Assembly: GCA_900551755.1 (NCBI GenBank)
Contig: URXK01000002.1
Location: 110,118-174,117 of the forward strand
DNA: 64,000 nucleotides
Direction of reading: 5' to 3'
From: an uncultured Eubacterium sp.
GTDB taxonomy: Bacteria; Bacillota; Clostridia; Lachnospirales; CAG-274
Positions 56,800 to 64,000 of the stretch are shown here, in pieces. The notes under the pieces were generated by a model, which made no database searches, had not been told where the DNA came from, and saw nothing but the letters and a program-made list of their open reading frames with translations. The translations under genes and the position numbers were made by a program. Every line of letters starts with the position of its first letter. Position 1 is the first letter of the stretch.

Positions 56800-57845
56800 T
56801 ATTTTCTGCCTCCCTTTTTACTTTTCTTTTCCTTAGGCACGATTACATCAGCTGCACCAGTCTTTTCAAAATGCTTATTGAGGAAGAACTGCTGGCAAAG
56901 CTGGAATAAATTAGATACAATCCAATATACACCAATACCACCAGGAAGTGATATAGTAATCCAAGCCATCATTAAAGGCATAGTAACATTCATAATTCTC
57001 TGCTGTGACTTCATAGCTGGGTCCATTTGAGAATTATTATTTCTTCTAGTCATTAACCAAGAAGAAAGGAATGTTGTAAGACCTGAAAGGAAAGGAATAA
57101 TAAGCTTTGGAGTCAAAGCATATCCTACAGTTTCAGTAAGGTTAAGACCGATAAAGTATTCAATAGAGTTCTTAGCAGCACATACTGAATCAAAGTCAGC
57201 AGAAGCAATTGCTGTCTTTAACTGACCAACCTCATTAGGTCCTAAAATATTTATAATTCTATTAAATATATTAACATCAACGCCACCACTAGTAATCTTA
57301 CCTAAATTAGCAAAAGTGCTTACAAGGTCAGCAACAGTAGAATTAGACTGAGCTGCTGTAAGTACGATAGTAGATAACTGAGTGTAAACATCGTTAATAA
57401 CATCAATATACTTAAATGGGTTCTGCATTACGTGATAAAGTCCAAGGAAAATAGGAAGCTGAATAATCATAGGCAAACAGCCACTAAATGGACTTACATT
57501 GTTTTCTCTGTAAAGCTTTTGTGTTTCCATCTGTATCTTTCTCTGGATTTCAGGGTCAGTCTTATTATCCTTATACTTTTCCTGAATTTTCTTAAGCTCT
57601 GGAGAAAGTGCCTGCATTTTAAACATTGACTTTTGCTGCTTGTAAGAAAGCGGAACTAAAAGGCAACGAGTAAAAACTGTCAACAAAATAATAGATATAC
57701 CAAGTGAATTATTGTGGATACCTAAGCTATAGATAATGTTAAAGAAAAAATTAATAACATGACCTAAAACCCAAGCAATAGGACCAACAATAACACCAGG
57801 GTCTTTCATTACATCTCTGGAAACGGCTAATAAATTTAGCAACAA
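56799..57845 (-). CDS. yidC: Membrane protein insertase YidC/SpoIIIJ
   Basis: YidC inserts and folds membrane proteins with or without SecYEG. The 348-residue protein has about five helices, the cytoplasmic hairpin region SYKQQKSMFKMQALSPELKKIQEKY, the conserved arginine in ILLTVFTRCLLVP and a basic tail (KKSKKGGRK). No lipobox is seen, unlike Bacillus SpoIIIJ. The start is a TTG with GGAGG eight bases upstream. The first in-frame ATG is 12 codons later without a ribosome binding site. Confidence 0.94.
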   Translation of the reverse strand: MLLNLLAVSRDVMKDPGVIVGPIAWVLGHVINFFFNIIYSLGIHNNSLGISIILLTVFTRCLLVPLSYKQQKSMFKMQALSPELKKIQEKYKDNKTDPEIQRKIQMETQKLYRENNVSPFSGCLPMIIQLPIFLGLYHVMQNPFKYIDVINDVYTQLSTIVLTAAQSNSTVADLVSTFANLGKITSGGVDVNIFNRIINILGPNEVGQLKTAIASADFDSVCAAKNSIEYFIGLNLTETVGYALTPKLIIPFLSGLTTFLSSWLMTRRNNNSQMDPAMKSQQRIMNVTMPLMMAWITISLPGGIGVYWIVSNLFQLCQQFFLNKHFEKTGAADVIVPKEKKSKKGGRK

Positions 57846-57859
57846 CGCTGTATCCTCCT

Positions 57860-58069
57860 TTATGGTACGGGATCATAGCCACCCTCGTGAAATGGGTGAC
57901 ATTTCAACAATCTTCTTACAGCCAAATAACCACCCTTCCAACAGCCGTACTTCTCAATCGCCTCATAGGCATAGGCGGAGCAAGTAGGAACAAATCTACA
58001 ACTCCTGGGTGTAAATGGCGTAATATATTTTCTGTAAAAGCCTATTAAAAACAGTGCTATTTTCTTCAC
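57860..58069 (-). CDS. yidD: Membrane protein insertion efficiency factor YidD
   Basis: The 69-residue protein carries the YidD signature [21 protein letters not shown] and [13 protein letters not shown]. It assists YidC-dependent insertion. It has a probable GTG start and stands in the conserved rnpA-yidD-yidC order. Confidence 0.95.
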   Translation of the reverse strand: MKKIALFLIGFYRKYITPFTPRSCRFVPTCSAYAYEAIEKYGCWKGGYLAVRRLLKCHPFHEGGYDPVP

Positions 58070-58109
58070 AATGACATCAATACCTTCTTTTTTATTTAAA
58101 AACTAAATA

Positions 58110-58460
58110 TCAATCATTTTTATCCGACTTTAGTAATCTCTGTTTCTTTAATAAGTGCAATAATGCACTTTCAATTTCTTTATAGCTGGCCTCTTTAGCC
58201 GAACCTCTTGCTATAACCACAATGTCATAGCCCTGAACAATATTTTCTTCAGACAGTCTATAACTTTCTCTCAAAAGTCTTGTAACTCTGCTTCTAACAA
58301 CAGAATTACCCACCTTTTTACTAACAGAAATACCATATCTGTTACCTTCTGTTCCATTTTTGATTGAATACATAACAAGTAATCTATTGGCAATGGAACG
58401 ACCTCTGTTATATACATATCTGAACTGATAATTTTTTTTAAGGGATTGTGTAAACAGCAT
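58110..58460 (-). CDS. rnpA: Ribonuclease P protein component
   Basis: RnpA supports the RNase P ribozyme in tRNA 5' maturation. The 116-residue basic protein has [10 protein letters not shown] near the N-terminus and the RNR-type signature [17 protein letters not shown]. The ATG follows GAGGGGG. Confidence 0.95.
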   Translation of the reverse strand: MLFTQSLKKNYQFRYVYNRGRSIANRLLVMYSIKNGTEGNRYGISVSKKVGNSVVRSRVTRLLRESYRLSEENIVQGYDIVVIARGSAKEASYKEIESALLHLLKKQRLLKSDKND

Positions 58461-58542
58461 TTTTATCCCCCTCTGCTTTATAGCTTAGTATTAAAGGTTA
58501 ATACCTATATAGTAATTATACTATAATTATTATTCTACAAAT

Positions 58543-58567
58543 AAAGCCCACTTAAAAAGCGGGCTTT
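58543..58567 (-). terminator. Terminator/attenuator between rpmH and rnpA
   Basis: On the minus strand AAAGCCCGC pairs with GTGGGCTTT (one G-U), followed by ATTT. Its weak T-run suggests partial read-through, which would lower rnpA relative to rpmH. Confidence 0.7.
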
Positions 58568-58570
58568 GAA

Positions 58571-58705
58571 TTATGCAGATAAAACCTTTCTGCCTTTTTT
58601 ACGTCTAGCAAGTATTACTTTTCTACCGTTAGCAGTACTCATTCTCTTTCTGAAACCGTGAACCTTGCTTCTCTGTCTTTTCTTTGGCTGGTATGTCATC
58701 TTCAT
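58571..58705 (-). CDS. rpmH: 50S ribosomal protein L34
   Basis: A 44-residue, very basic protein reading [20 protein letters not shown] at the start and [17 protein letters not shown] at the end is L34. GGAGG lies ten bases before the ATG at 58705. It is too short for most ORF finders and heads the rpmH-rnpA-yidD-yidC-jag-mnmE cluster. Confidence 0.97.
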   Translation of the reverse strand: MKMTYQPKKRQRSKVHGFRKRMSTANGRKVILARRKKGRKVLSA

Positions 58706-58769
58706 CTTCAAAGCACCTCCTTATTAACAAATTTATATTTTACTTAAAGTCAAATCAAGCACTAGTCCT

Positions 58770-58798
58770 ATTATAGTGTAAAATTGCTATTTAGTCAA
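58770..58798 (-). promoter_or_regulatory. Promoter of rpmH
   Basis: On the minus strand TTGACT, 17 bases, TATAAT, about 65 bases before rpmH. No DnaA boxes are present in this intergenic region. Confidence 0.82.
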
Positions 58799-58898
58799 GA
58801 AAAATTTTTAAATTTCCCTGTTTTGATACATATTTGTAAAATAAGTACAAATTTAATGGGCAAACTAAAACAAGAATTATATTTGTAGGGGGAAAATA

Positions 58899-59714
58899 AT
58901 GAAAAAATGGTTAATTATACTATTAGGAATTTTCCTAATGTCAATATCCTTAACTCAATTTTTAGAGCCTTATGCCATTGTTATTGGAGGAGCAACAGGC
59001 ATAGGCATTATATTTAAGCAGCTTTTTAATATTCCTCTTTCTTTAACAAATATTGTTGTAAATATTCCACTATTTATACTAGCCATAAAAATAAAGGGAT
59101 TTTCATTTGTAAGAGATACCCTTATTGCTACAATATTATTATCCATTATGTTAGAAATAACAGCATTTATACCAGAAATAAAAACTGATATTATACTTAC
59201 TGCTATTTTTGGTGGATTACTAAATGGAATTGGTGTAGGCTTAATATTAAGAGGCAACACAACAACAGGCGGAAGTGACTTGTTAGCTGTAATATTGCAC
59301 CACTTTTACCCTCATATTCCTACAGCTAGACTAATGCTTATACTTGATATACTTATTGTTGTAGCTGGTATATTTGCTCTAGGCATAACACCTGCCCTTT
59401 ATGCTATTGTTGCAATATATATAATGGGAAAAACTATAAACATTGTGCTAGAGGGGTTAGATTTTGCCAAAGCTGTGTTTATTACATCATCTAACTGCAC
59501 TACTATAGGTCTTACATTAACATCTCAACTTTCAAGAGGTGCTACTTATATAGATTGCAAAGGTATGTACACAAAAGAAGATAAGGGTATGCTTCTTATT
59601 GTGGTATCATCACGAGAAATAAATAAATTGAAAGAAATTGTGGCTGACATTGATAAAAATGCCTTTGTAATTGTTAATGATGTAAGAGAAATACAAGGAA
59701 ATTTTAGACGATAA
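58899..59714 (+). CDS. YitT-family membrane protein
   Basis: The 271-residue protein has five or six N-terminal helices (YitT_membrane; GGATGIGIIFKQLFNIP, GGLLNGIGVGLILRGNTTTGGSDLLAVI) and a C-terminal soluble DUF2179 domain (about 190-270; FITSSNCTTIGLTL, GATYIDCKGMYTKEDKGMLLIVVS). Function unknown. Occurs in several copies in most Firmicutes. Confidence 0.9.
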   Translation: MKKWLIILLGIFLMSISLTQFLEPYAIVIGGATGIGIIFKQLFNIPLSLTNIVVNIPLFILAIKIKGFSFVRDTLIATILLSIMLEITAFIPEIKTDIILTAIFGGLLNGIGVGLILRGNTTTGGSDLLAVILHHFYPHIPTARLMLILDILIVVAGIFALGITPALYAIVAIYIMGKTINIVLEGLDFAKAVFITSSNCTTIGLTLTSQLSRGATYIDCKGMYTKEDKGMLLIVVSSREINKLKEIVADIDKNAFVIVNDVREIQGNFRR

Positions 59715-59718
59715 TATA

Positions 59719-59753
59719 AAAAACCTTACGGTAGTATTTTCCGTAAGGTTTTT
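59719..59753. terminator. Bidirectional terminator
   Basis: A perfect 13-base stem AAAAACCTTACGG/CCGTAAGGTTTTT with a nine-base loop lies between the converging YitT and ABC transporter genes. Confidence 0.93.
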
Positions 59754-59768
59754 ATATTAATTATAAAA

Positions 59769-60563
59769 TTAATTCAATAACATTCTATCGTTATTCATTT
59801 CCTCACCACTTGCCTTTTCAAACATAGCAAGAAGGTCAGGAACATCAAGTTTTTTCTTTTCTTCACCTGATATATCAAGTATTATTTGACCCTTATGTAA
59901 CATAATAATTCTGTTGCCAATTCTAAGGGCATCTTTCATATTATGAGTTACCATAAGTGCTGTAAGATTATGCTCTCCAACAATCTTTACAGTAAGGTCA
60001 AGAACCTTCTTAGCAGTTTTAGGGTCAAGAGCAGCTGTATGCTCATCTAAAAGCAAAAGTTTTGGATGATGGAATGTAGCCATAAGCAAAGTAAGAGCCT
60101 GACGCTGACCACCAGAAAGGTATCTTGTTTTATCCTTTAATCTTTTATCAAGACCTAAATCAAGATTAGCAAGAATTTCCTTGTACATTTCCTTTTCTTT
60201 GCTTGTAATACCAAACTTTAATGTTCTTGGCTTACCTCTTCTATAAGCAATAGCCAAATTTTCTTCAATAGAAAGGTCAGAAGCTGTACCCATTCTAGTA
60301 TCCTGAAAAACTCTACCAATGTACTTAGCTCTTTTATATTCAGGAGATTTTGTTAAATCTATATCATCAATAATAATCTTGCCACTTGTAATAGCATTAG
60401 AACCAGAAATAGCATTAAGCATAGTTGACTTACCAGCACCATTACCACCAATAATAGTAATAAAGTCACCCTCTTTTACATTAAGGTTAATACCTCGTAA
60501 AATGTGCTTTTCATTTACTGTTCCAATTTCAAATTTCTGATGAACATCTACTAATTTAAGCAT
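59769..60563 (-). CDS. ABC transporter ATP-binding protein (ABC_sub_bind/TrpXYZ type)
   Basis: The 264-residue ATPase has Walker A GGNGAGKST, the signature LSGGQRQALTLLMA, Walker B LLLLDEHTAALD and the H-loop VTHNM. It resembles LivF-like ATPases that pair with LivH-like permeases. Its start overlaps the permease stop by eight bases. Confidence 0.93.
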   Translation of the reverse strand: MLKLVDVHQKFEIGTVNEKHILRGINLNVKEGDFITIIGGNGAGKSTMLNAISGSNAITSGKIIIDDIDLTKSPEYKRAKYIGRVFQDTRMGTASDLSIEENLAIAYRRGKPRTLKFGITSKEKEMYKEILANLDLGLDKRLKDKTRYLSGGQRQALTLLMATFHHPKLLLLDEHTAALDPKTAKKVLDLTVKIVGEHNLTALMVTHNMKDALRIGNRIIMLHKGQIILDISGEEKKKLDVPDLLAMFEKASGEEMNNDRMLLN

Positions 60564-61461
60564 TTACACTGCCTCCCTTTTTAACTGAGTTCTTTAAATT
60601 CTTTGTTGCAATATTTCTGACAGTTGGGAAACAAAGTGCAACAGCAAGTAATATTGAGCTAATAAGCTTCATATCATCTGCTCTTAAACCTAACTTAAAG
60701 ACTGCAGCAATAATTATTCTGTACAACACAGAACCTAAAGCAACAGCAATAAGTGAACGAAGTATAGTTCTGTTGCCAAACACAACCTCACCAATAATAA
60801 CAGAGGCAAGACCAATAACAATAGTACCTACACCCATCTGAATATCAGCAAAGCTACTAAACTGTGCTACAAGTGACGCAGAAAGAGCAATAAGACCATT
60901 GCCAATCATAATACCAAGAATAGTAGCATTGTCAGTATTTACACCATTAGCTCTAATCATATTTTTATTATTACCAGTAGCTCTTAAAGAATAACCAAGC
61001 TCTGTATTAAAAAACCACCAAAGAAAGATAATAACAACAACAGTAAGAATAAGACCTGCAACAATAGCAGCTACACTCTTTGTCATATTAAGATTTTCAA
61101 GCATAGTGATAATTGATGTTTTCTTTAAAAGAGGTATGTTAGCCTGACCCATAACTCTTAAGTTAATAGACCACAAAGCAGTCATAGTAAGAATACCTGC
61201 AAGAAGTGCTGGTATCTTAAGTTTAGTATGAAGTATACCAGTTACAAGACCAGCTAAAAGTCCACCAATAAGTGCAATGAATGTAGAAACAAAAGGATTA
61301 AGACCTACTGTAATAAGTTTACAAGTAATGCCTGCACCAAGAGTAAAACAGCCCTCAGCTGTAAGGTCAGCAATATCAAGTATTCTATATGTAATATAAA
61401 CACCTATTGCCATAACAGCCCAAACGAGACCTAGGGCAACAGCATCAATAATAAAATCCAT
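60556..61461 (-). CDS. ABC transporter permease (LivH-like)
   Basis: From the ATG at 61461 (AAGGAG nine bases upstream) the 302-residue protein has about eight or nine membrane segments, with the motif SLRATGNNKNMIRANGVNTD in the cytoplasmic loop contacting the ATPase. The extension to 61584 has no ribosome binding site and would start in the intergenic DNA. Middle gene of a substrate-binding protein-permease-ATPase set. Confidence 0.93.
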   Translation of the reverse strand: MDFIIDAVALGLVWAVMAIGVYITYRILDIADLTAEGCFTLGAGITCKLITVGLNPFVSTFIALIGGLLAGLVTGILHTKLKIPALLAGILTMTALWSINLRVMGQANIPLLKKTSIITMLENLNMTKSVAAIVAGLILTVVVIIFLWWFFNTELGYSLRATGNNKNMIRANGVNTDNATILGIMIGNGLIALSASLVAQFSSFADIQMGVGTIVIGLASVIIGEVVFGNRTILRSLIAVALGSVLYRIIIAAVFKLGLRADDMKLISSILLAVALCFPTVRNIATKNLKNSVKKGGSVNA

Positions 61462-61604
61462 TTTTATTAACTCCTTATCTAAATGTAGTAAATAGCATAG
61501 GCAAAAAATTATTATTTTAGAAAATATCCCTTGCCTATGCCATTTATCAAAATATAAGGGTACTTGCATACTCTCATCAAGCACCCTTACTTAAAAAATT
61601 ATAT

Positions 61605-62639
61605 TTACTCAGCAGCTGTATTTGCAATAGTTGCCTTTGCCTTAATATCATCTGGAATAGTGATACCTAATTCAGCAGCAGCAGTTTCATTAATAACAAG
61701 CTGTGGATTTTTAGTATACTGGATAGGCATTGTCTTAATATCAGCACCCTGAATAAGCTGAACAGCCATATTACCAGTAAGCTTACCTAATTCAGTGTAA
61801 TCAATAGCAACAGAAGCAAGTCCGCCACCATTAACCATACCAGTTTCACCAACAATGACTGGTAAACCAGCAGGATTTGTAATACTTGTTACTAAAGGCA
61901 TACTTGATGCAAGTACATTATCTGTAGGAATGTAAATAGCATCACAAGTACCAATAACAGATTGAGTAACCTGAGCAACATCATTAGTTGATGTAACAGT
62001 CTTTCTTTCAACTTCAAGACCTAAAGCCTTAGCAGCTTCTTCGGCCATATCTGCCTGAATAAGTGAATTCTGCTCACCAGAACAATACATAATAGTAATC
62101 TTCTTAGCATCTGGTAAAAGTGAAGTAAGAAGGCTAATCTGGTCATTAACTGGTGTAAGGTCAGATGTACCTGAAACATTGCAATTTGGCTTATCGTTAG
62201 AATCAACAAGACCTGATTCAGCTGGGTCAGTAACTGCAGTAATAAGGATAGGAATATCCTTAGTTTCTGTTGCAATAGCCTGTGCTGAAGGTGTAGCTAT
62301 AGCTAAAATTAAATCTTTACCATCAGAAACAAATTTCTGTGAAATAGTCTTTAAATTTGACTGGTCACCCTGAGCATTTTGAACCTCAATATGAACCTTA
62401 TCGCCATCTTTATAACCAGCCTCAGAAAGAGCTGCAATAAATCCGTCCTTAGATGCGTCAAGAGCTGGATGCTCAGTAAGCTGAATAATACCAATATCAA
62501 CAGGTGTTTCCATAGCTGTGCCTGCTGCACTTGACTCAGAAGTGTCTGATTTGCTTGCACTGTTATCACTTGCACCACAGCCTGCTAACATCATAGCCGA
62601 TAAAGCTGTAACTGCTAACATTGACAATAATTTCTTCAT
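61605..62639 (-). CDS. ABC transporter substrate-binding lipoprotein (ABC_sub_bind family)
   Basis: The 344-residue protein has a lipobox MLAGC (Cys21), a Ser-rich linker and the ABC_sub_bind fold (IGIIQLTEHPALDASKDGF, IATPSAQAIATETKDIPILITAVTDP, MYCSGEQNS, IYIPTDNVLASSM). In streptococci this family (TrpX) serves tryptophan uptake, but other clades bind other ligands. No T-box or trp operator was found upstream, so the ligand is open. Confidence 0.92.
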   Translation of the reverse strand: MKKLLSMLAVTALSAMMLAGCGASDNSASKSDTSESSAAGTAMETPVDIGIIQLTEHPALDASKDGFIAALSEAGYKDGDKVHIEVQNAQGDQSNLKTISQKFVSDGKDLILAIATPSAQAIATETKDIPILITAVTDPAESGLVDSNDKPNCNVSGTSDLTPVNDQISLLTSLLPDAKKITIMYCSGEQNSLIQADMAEEAAKALGLEVERKTVTSTNDVAQVTQSVIGTCDAIYIPTDNVLASSMPLVTSITNPAGLPVIVGETGMVNGGGLASVAIDYTELGKLTGNMAVQLIQGADIKTMPIQYTKNPQLVINETAAAELGITIPDDIKAKATIANTAAE

Positions 62640-62654
62640 AAAAAATTCCTCCTT

Positions 62655-62688
62655 ATGCCTATAGGCATCAAATTGGGCTATCCCGCCC
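62655..62688 (-). promoter_or_regulatory. Two small hairpins in the leader of the ABC transporter operon
   Basis: On the minus strand the leader of about 60 bases contains GGGC/GCCC (62675-62678, 62685-62688) and the perfect palindrome ATGCCTATAGGCAT (62655-62668), which ends next to AAGGAGG. It may be an operator or a fold that affects ribosome access. No known riboswitch pattern was recognised. Confidence 0.45.
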
Positions 62689-62700
62689 TAGATACCTATA

Positions 62701-62729
62701 ATTTTACGGTAAATTAACATAATTGTCAA
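62701..62729 (-). promoter_or_regulatory. Promoter of the ABC transporter operon
   Basis: On the minus strand TTGACA, 17 bases, TAAAAT. It lies just downstream of the terminator at 62751-62779. Confidence 0.75.
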
Positions 62730-62749
62730 TAATTTTTGATGTAAAATAG

Positions 62750-62874
62750 AAAAAAGCAGCTAACGAACAGCTGCTTTTTCCTAAAGAGAAGGTATTTTTA
62801 TGGGGTTTACAGTTTAATTTACATATTTGAGGGATGTATAAACTGTAATGTGAAAATATTTAGGGGTTTTCACA
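62750..62874 (-). ncRNA. Candidate small RNA with C-rich loops
   Basis: This segment has the parts of an independent small RNA of about 125 bases on the minus strand. There is an extended -10 box (TGATATAAT, 62881-62889) and then three hairpins: TGTGAAAA/TTTTCACA (62867-62874 with 62849-62856), TTACAGTTTA/TAAACTGTAA (62839-62848 with 62807-62816, with an inner ATGTA/TACAT pair), and the terminator stem (62751-62779). The first two loops and the linker before the terminator carry CCCCTA, CCCTC and ACCCC. Unpaired C-rich stretches are typical of Gram-positive sRNAs that pair with Shine-Dalgarno sequences. No ORF with a ribosome binding site lies inside. Confidence 0.55.
62751..62779. terminator. 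Terminator of the candidate small RNA
   Basis: A perfect 11-base stem AAAAAGCAGCT/AGCTGCTTTTT with a seven-base loop ends on the minus strand in a T-run. The region 62890-63034 upstream is AT-rich and holds no gene. Confidence 0.9.
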
Positions 62875-63034
62875 GTTATTATTATATCAGAGAGCAAGTT
62901 ATAAGTGTTCACAAACATAGAATTTTTTTTGTCAATTTTTTGTATATTTTACCGATAAGCTATAAATTTTAAAGCAAAAATCACATTTTTAGTGGTTTTA
63001 AATTATACATTTTGCCGATAAAATCAAAACAAAT

Positions 63035-63574
63035 CTATGTTTCAAGACTTTCAATATACTTAATTAAATTTTTTTCACCATCAATTTCCACACCATTTTC
63101 AAAAAGTTTTTTATCCTCATCACTTAATGACTCAATAGGCGTAGATGTTACTTCCTTTAAAATATTAGAATCTCTATAAAAAACAGCAATATACCCCTTA
63201 TCCTCTCTTATAATATAATGTTGAGTGCTATTACCATTTATACTTTTATTAAACACTACTCTGTCTGGACTGAATTCTGTCATAAGCCAGTCTTTATATA
63301 CAGCCTTTGTTTTTTCTCTATCCCAGCCGTACATAAACTGTTGAGGCAAATTTTGCTGAGTTTCTGAAAAACCGTCTGAATAATTATATACAAATTCAAG
63401 CACTGTGTTCTCATTAATAACATCTGATGGCTGTGCTTCAGCCATTACTAGCCCTTGACCATATTCTGTGCCTTCCTCACTTGTATAAGCAAAAAAATAG
63501 CCTGTCATACCACCAATTATAGTAAATATAATTCCACTAGCTACAATTAAAGTATACTTTATAGCCTTTCTCAT
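63035..63574 (-). CDS. BofC C-terminal-domain-like membrane protein
   Basis: The 179-residue protein has one N-terminal membrane helix (about 7-29) and an extracytoplasmic part. Its last 60 residues (HYIIREDKGYIAVFYRD, TPIESLSDEDKKLFENGVEI) resemble the BofC C-terminal domain, where BofC in Bacillus restrains the SpoIVB checkpoint protease in the intermembrane space of the forespore. The N-terminal part is not clearly BofC-like. A GAGGTGAT site precedes the ATG. Assignment from recognised pattern, moderate certainty. Confidence 0.6.
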   Translation of the reverse strand: MRKAIKYTLIVASGIIFTIIGGMTGYFFAYTSEEGTEYGQGLVMAEAQPSDVINENTVLEFVYNYSDGFSETQQNLPQQFMYGWDREKTKAVYKDWLMTEFSPDRVVFNKSINGNSTQHYIIREDKGYIAVFYRDSNILKEVTSTPIESLSDEDKKLFENGVEIDGEKNLIKYIESLET

Positions 63575-63647
63575 AATATCACCTCTTGGATATTATTACC
63601 CTTTTATATATTTTTATACAAATATTGCAAAGGTGTGAGAAATTTTA

Positions 63648-64000
63648 TTATTTGATACCTATACTAATTAGCTTAGTATTATTATCATACATAATATTTA
63701 AAATATCAGATAAATCTCTTATTTTAATATAGGTGTAACCGTCTTTATTTATGGCATCAACACTTTTCACCTTGCCATTTATTTTAATATTTTGTTTCAC
63801 TACTTTTTCCTCCAATCTACCTTTAAAATTTTGCCAAGCCTTAATATCTCTCACAAAAGGTTCAGGACAATTTTTACCTGTAACATCATAATGTCTTATT
63901 ACATTTGCAATCGGCACATTGTATTTAGTCATAAGCATTTTTACAAGTTCAACAGCATTATCAACTGTCTTATCCATAAAATAATAATTACCCTTGCTAT
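63648..64000 (-). CDS. N-acetylmuramoyl-L-alanine amidase (C-terminal part; gene runs off the window)
   Basis: The frame is open to the window edge, so only the last 117 residues are seen (SKGNYYFMDKTVDNAV onward). VIRHYDVTGKNCPEPF is the zinc-ligand and catalytic block of amidase_2/PGRP-type enzymes, which cleave the lactyl-amide bond of peptidoglycan. After it comes a short C-terminal domain (IKINGKVKSVDAINKDGYTYIKIRDLSDIL) of the copper-amine-oxidase-N-like type often found on clostridial wall enzymes. The apparent ATG at 63977 is internal. Could be a housekeeping, sporulation or prophage-derived lysin. Confidence 0.85.
   Translation of the reverse strand, partial: SKGNYYFMDKTVDNAVELVKMLMTKYNVPIANVIRHYDVTGKNCPEPFVRDIKAWQNFKGRLEEKVVKQNIKINGKVKSVDAINKDGYTYIKIRDLSDILNIMYDNNTKLISIGIK

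Noticed and set aside
58706-58898. Replication origin next to rpmH
   Set aside because: No DnaA boxes of the TTATCCACA type and no dnaA or dnaN gene are present. The region is explained by the rpmH promoter and leader.
61462-61584. Longer permease reading frame
   Set aside because: The added 41 residues lie upstream of a good ribosome binding site and are not like the family.
62640-63034. T-box riboswitch upstream of the TrpX-like binding protein
   Set aside because: No T-box sequence or specifier stem was found, and the operon has a promoter only about 60 bases upstream. The hairpins further up belong to the candidate small RNA.

Overview
The window is a gene-dense chromosomal segment of a low-GC, Gram-positive, anaerobic, spore-forming member of the Clostridia (Bacillota). 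The evidence is AT-rich intergenic DNA, strong GGAGG ribosome binding sites, an RnfCDGEAB ferredoxin:NAD oxidoreductase operon, type II fatty-acid genes with FabK and FabT, a CIRCE-controlled hrcA-grpE-dnaK-dnaJ operon, two-subunit dihydroorotate dehydrogenase (PyrK/PyrD), and sporulation-type proteins (a SipL-like SPOCS/LysM protein, a CotS-like kinase, a BofC-like protein). The family or genus cannot be fixed from the sequence alone. No rRNA, tRNA, CRISPR array, prophage or complete transposase gene is visible.

Layout. 1-3.6 kb (minus): a metallo-beta-lactamase-fold hydrolase cut by the window edge, then dtd, rel and luxS. 3.9-8.8 kb (plus): rnfCDGEAB with its own promoter and terminator. 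9.1-12.4 kb (plus): a large secreted pectate-lyase-like beta-helix protein ending in a dockerin. Its terminator appears to have been split by a small IS-end-like palindrome. 12.5-13.6 kb: a divergent pair, a C_GCAxxG_C_C redox protein and an Rrf2 regulator. 13.6-15.6 kb (minus): two unrecognised exported proteins. 15.6-17.2 kb: pyrK-pyrD. 17.4-17.65 kb: a hairpin-rich non-coding element. 17.7-21.1 kb (minus): pepF, a DUF2156 protein and a GNAT acetyltransferase. 21.2-23.5 kb: glgB. 23.5-25.1 kb: sipL. 25.2-32.7 kb (minus): fabT-fabH-fabK-fabD-fabG-fabF-fabZ-accD-accA, with a FabT-type operator at its promoter and without acpP, accB or accC. A thioesterase gene lies upstream. 33.4-37.3 kb (plus): divIB, ftsZ, a hemolysin-III-family protein and a DacF-type carboxypeptidase. 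37.5-40.2 kb (minus): yebC, an SDR enzyme and cca. 40.4-43.2 kb (plus): walR and walK, split by a MITE-like element with an internal tandem duplication. 43.3-46.2 kb (minus): a CotS-like kinase, aroK, aroE and yqeG. 46.5-49.3 kb (minus): a SulP transporter and a GT2 glycosyltransferase. 49.4-54.3 kb (minus): the heat-shock operon. 54.5-58.7 kb (minus): rpmH-rnpA-yidD-yidC-jag-mnmE, without dnaA beside it. 58.9-59.7 kb (plus): a YitT protein. 59.8-62.6 kb (minus): a three-gene ABC importer of the TrpXYZ/ABC_sub_bind type. 62.75-62.87 kb: a candidate small RNA. 63.0-64.0 kb: a BofC-like protein and an amidase cut by the window edge.

How it fits together. Most of the window is core housekeeping: energy conservation (Rnf), membrane lipid synthesis, cell division, stress response, translation quality control and envelope maintenance. 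Genes are packed in operons, with at least seven TAATG stop/start junctions that suggest translational coupling. The less ordinary parts are non-coding: the candidate sRNA with C-rich loops at 62.8 kb, the structured element at 17.5 kb, the repeat between walR and walK, the split terminator at 12.5 kb, and intergenic terminators fused to downstream ribosome binding sites (aroK/cotS-like, jag/mnmE).
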